A stretch of DNA of 64,000 nt, taken from assembly GCA_010645155.1 (NCBI GenBank), contig CM021323.1, positions 246,049 to 310,048 of the forward strand. Reading direction: 5' to 3'. Position numbers and translations under genes: made by a program. Each line of letters opens with the position of its first letter. Within the stretch, counting starts at the first letter, position 1. The DNA comes from Tigriopus japonicus (taxonomy: Eukaryota > Arthropoda > Copepoda > Harpacticoida > Harpacticidae). Under the pieces are notes generated by a model. That model was not told the origin of the DNA. It did no database searches and was given only the letters and a program-made list of their open reading frames with translations. This document shows, piece after piece, positions 60,288-64,000 of the stretch.

Positions 60288-63200
60288 GTAAGAATGGAAA
60301 CTTTTTTATATATCAAACCCAAGTAAGCGGGTTGTGGGTAGATGGGATCATAAATCAGAGACCGTAAAGAGCTTAAAGTGGTCTTGAAATCTGGCTTGCA
60401 TCCGAATATGATTTGGCATTCCTAGCAGGTTCCATCTCTCTTTCTTTGGCTTTTTGTGTGTCTGACTGGGTGTGTATGTGTGGTGACCCTGGTGGGTTGG
60501 CGAATATCTTCTTTCTATCCTCACATTGGGGCTTTTGGGTGACTGAGTAGAAGAAAACTCCAAGCTCAGCTTTGAATTGAGGCTGGGTGTTTCCATCTCA
60601 TTTCCTCAGTATTCAAGGAAAATTGACGGGGAGTTGGCGGAAAAAACCGGTTTGCTAACCTGGCAGTTTTGAACGATTCTCGGAAAAAATGAGAATTCCG
60701 AGCACCATTTGGCAAAATGAACATACATCCCCACCAAACTATCCACAGGGCCTCGCTTGCTCTTCTCATCTCCTTTCGTTGAAACAGCACGATTCAGACA
60801 TTTTGTTTGGCGTTTCGAAAACCTCCAGTAGTCTCTTATCATTATATTATAGGGGGAAATTGTTCCGATTTCCGCAGAGCTTGAGCTATCTGCTTATTTG
60901 CTCGGCCTTTCCCACAATTTGTCCTTTTCAAATATTGAAAGAGAACCAGGGGGGTATTGAGGAGTATGCAGGTGGAATTGGAAACGACCTCGACAAGTGC
61001 CAACAGTCATTTTGGCTACCCCTTTCAAATGTTGAGAAAGTCAATATTTTGATTCTCGGAATGGTTATCTTTATTCCTAGACGGTCACGCTCGACGCCGG
61101 CAAGAATAACAACTCCCAATGTTATAATTCTTCGAACTGGATTGAAACGATCTGGCAAATTGGATTACTTAATTTGACTTGCAAATCTCGTTCCAATTTC
61201 CCATTCCACCCTTTTTGATATGGTTTTATGAAAGAGAAGCCCCCTTCTTCAGATTCGAGAGTTTAAGCAAGACCTTTGATTGGCTTGAATCAGCTCAGAC
61301 GGATTACTTTGAGAGCCAACCACTCGTGATCCTTCCTCTCAAACAGAGATGATACCAAGACAGATTGTCTATCCTGTTTTATCTCCTGACATTTGCTTTC
61401 CTCACGTTATCAATCTCGAAGACGGCTCATCCCAGACATGACAAATCTTTCGAGCGGTATTGGTCTTCAGGTTTTTCGTTCCAAACCCCAGTTGACGGTT
61501 AGATTGCTTTGACAATTAGAGATTGAGAGGGAGTAGAGAAAAAAAGCAGAACCCGATGGAAGTGCAAGAGAGTCACTCCCCTTGATTGAATTGACTTCCT
61601 TTTTTACCTTTCTTTCCACGTGTCGGTCTTTATTTGTCTTTTATGGCCTTCAATGGGAGGTCGCGCTTGGTCATTCGACCGCGCTTGTTACTAGAATTCC
61701 GTCCACCCTTGGAACTTGGAACTCGGATCCTGGAGTTGGCCAAGGAGAGGCAAAAAGGTCCAATTTCCAGTGTTTCGAGTCCCAGCAAAGTTAAACGACT
61801 CTTTCTTAAATGTCTTAGAGCCTACCATACAAAAGGGGGGGGGGGCATCACGCCCAGGAATCAAGCCAAGGAGGAGAGGTGAGTTGTGCGTGGAAACTGT
61901 TTGCTACGTGTGTCAGGAAATGAAGGTGTGACTCTTGAAAAGTGTTTTCCTCTCTCTCTCCCATCCTTTCCGGGGCTTTCCTACGTGGAGCTGAAAACAC
62001 GCGTTTTCCATATTTTGGAACGGTTCCTTTTGCCTCTCGTGGCTTTTACAACCTTGTTATTTGGTCTACTTGGTTTTCATGATGTGGAGGGTTCATACAC
62101 GGGAAATATTGGTTTATGTGCTCACTTTATGTTCATGACTTACTTGCCCCATGAAGGGCTTGCTTTTCTTCTGTAGAACAGGAGTGCACTGTGGAGTGAG
62201 TCTACCTCTGTTCAATATCAACCACAACGCACAATCCTTGCCAGTCATGATGTGTACATGGCAAATAAGCGAGAATAAAGACCTTGGAACAATCCCAGGG
62301 CTCTTTAGTTTCGGTAAGCCCTGTTCAGGCCAAAATAAATGGTTGCGATTGATTGCTCTTCTGGAAATCGTGGTAATGATCCCAAGATTAATGACCCATT
62401 GCCTTGTGCCAAGGCCAAGATCAAGTCGATTTGTTATGATCGATGAGAACTCCGATTCAAGACATGGGTCAATGGACTGTACGTATGTCAGAGAAAAGCG
62501 TCACTTCCTCCAGCAGTTCTCGAGACAATCAGTACGAAAGAGGTCCACAATTACCGTCCCCCTTCGAGTGAAAGAATTGGACCAATGTCGGTCGAATACA
62601 TTTTGGGCTGATCAAGCTCATCAAAAATTCACCACATCACGGACTGATGGACTGCAACGTTCAAATAATAAATGGCCAATATTGGCCAAACACGGACGAA
62701 AATGGGGAACGGAAGTAGCAGAGAACCACTTCCAAGTACCTCAATATATACACACTGACTGAGTTTAGATGTATATAGGCAAATAGGGCCCCTTGTAGTC
62801 ATGATTGATGGGGGATGCTCAAGCAGCACCTCAGCTCCATGGAGCTCAATTGGGTTGCTTGGAAATGGGGTTGGGGGTGAGTGGTAGTGGCGAAGCCCTG
62901 ATCATTTCCGCATTGTTGCGGGCATTGGTGGGTTTATTAATCTTGTTTTACATTTATGATCTCTCGAACACTCGTGGAATATAGAAAGCACCCTTTCTAA
63001 TATCAGAGGCTGGCGGCAAATACCGTTTTGATGAGAAGGTTTATTATTACTCTGGTGCGTTAGTGTTAGTTGTGCAATAAACAATTGTAGCTGTACATTA
63101 TTACAAGTACAAGGCTCGTCATATATAGAAAAGGATAAATCACTATAAACATCCACTCTTCCGCAATGAGATCTCTCAAGGGCAGTACGTACGTGGAGCA

Positions 63201-64000
63201 TTTTCTCATTCTCTCCTCAAAGCATTTCTTTGTGAATGTACTTGCACATTATGTACGGAGTGGACTCAACCAGGATACTACTGCAATGGATTATAAAGGG
63301 CCGTTGTAATAAATAACCTTGGCGCCTATCATTACCATGACTTGGAATATTCCAATAATCTTGACGTGAGATCAAATGAACGCCTTTTATCATATGCACA
63401 CCCAGCCAAAGACCACAAAGATCACTTAAGATAGGCATCGAAGCAATCCCCCCTGGGCCTTTCTCTCCTATTCTCGACAGTAGCATAAAAAAGAAGAAAC
63501 ATTTCTGGATACGTCTGCATATTTGGTAGATCTAGAGATAAAAGAAAAAAGACCACTCAAGCCAAGCCTCAAGAGGCTCTTGAACGGCCTTGTCATCGTC
63601 AAGGACACCACTGTCATCACCTGCCAAATGCATGAAGTATAGCACTCTTCTGTCATGTCTAGCTTGCTTCAAGGGTAACGGCCAACAAAACCACGACGTG
63701 TACTACTATAAATGACAGTGCTGTTGTGCTTTAGACTTTGCTACATAACGGGTGGGTGCATGATGAAGAAATAGCAACAACACCTTTTTGCGTGTAATTG
63801 TTTTCGAGACCACATGAATGTGTGTGGGACTTTTGGTTCCCTAAGTCGGCCACGTGAGAAAGACAATCACAAACAAGGTCGAATAAAAATATGGCACCCT
63901 TTGTGCGTGTGCAAAGTGATATAAAACCACTATTTTAGTGACGGAGGTTGATGGAGCTGAGACGAATATTTTGGACATCTAAAACCAAACTTTTGTTGTA
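60288..64000. other. No supported gene; probably intron or 3' flank of the MARVEL gene
   Basis: Open frames such as 62151-62762 (203 codons) have no recognisable motif or splice context. A run of 11 G lies at 61835-61845. The remaining MARVEL exons could be here but could not be identified. Confidence 0.4.

Noticed and set aside
62151..62762. 203-codon plus-strand frame
   Set aside because: No motif, signal or splice support, and low-AT sequence nearby has many similar frames.

Overview
Eukaryotic genomic DNA, most likely from an arthropod and plausibly a crustacean such as a copepod. The evidence is spliced genes with a short intron (59 bp), an arthropod-type AGO1, a MuSK/Nrk-type receptor tyrosine kinase, an AA15-type lytic polysaccharide monooxygenase (LPMO), a Grindelwald-like TNF receptor, a PDGF/VEGF-domain protein, and several mariner- and hAT-like elements. 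No bacterial, phage or CRISPR feature was seen. Two runs of N (19696-19803 and 42273-42411) show this is a draft assembly.

Layout. 1-9.4 kb has no recognisable host gene. It is a repeat-rich block: three copies of one short hAT-like family, a fourth hAT-like palindromic element, an internally deleted mariner and degenerate tandem repeats. From 9.4 to 10.2 kb a GC-rich stretch leads into AGO1 (10196-13126, +), whose whole reading frame is uninterrupted by introns. TTLL1 (15074-16344, -, two exons) is convergent with AGO1. The Nrk/MuSK-type kinase gene (18348-23692, +, nine exons including a proposed 27-nt micro-exon) diverges from TTLL1. A PDGF/VEGF-domain gene (26285-27103, -, single exon) is convergent with the kinase gene and predicts a membrane-anchored ligand. 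27-36 kb is gene-poor and holds two clean inverted-repeat elements. The LPMO gene (36147-39881, +, six exons) has a second, phase-compatible terminal exon at 40278-40527 that would swap a Cys-rich tail for a polybasic one. A Grindelwald-like receptor gene (42148-43097, -) is convergent with it and is interrupted by an assembly gap. 43-57 kb contains no gene I can support, only decayed mariner sequence and simple repeats. The start of a MARVEL-domain membrane protein (exons at 56891-56947 and 60123-60287, +) lies near the right end. Its 3' exons were not found and may lie outside the window.

The genes do not form an operon or one pathway. Three encode cell-surface signalling proteins (kinase receptor, PDGF/VEGF ligand, TNF receptor), one acts in small-RNA silencing, one in microtubule glutamylation, and one is a secreted, probably chitin-active copper enzyme. 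The points most worth following up are the alternative LPMO tails, the membrane-anchored PDGF/VEGF protein lacking both usual inter-chain cysteines, the uninterrupted AGO1 frame, the kinase micro-exon, and the transposable elements with readable target-site duplications.
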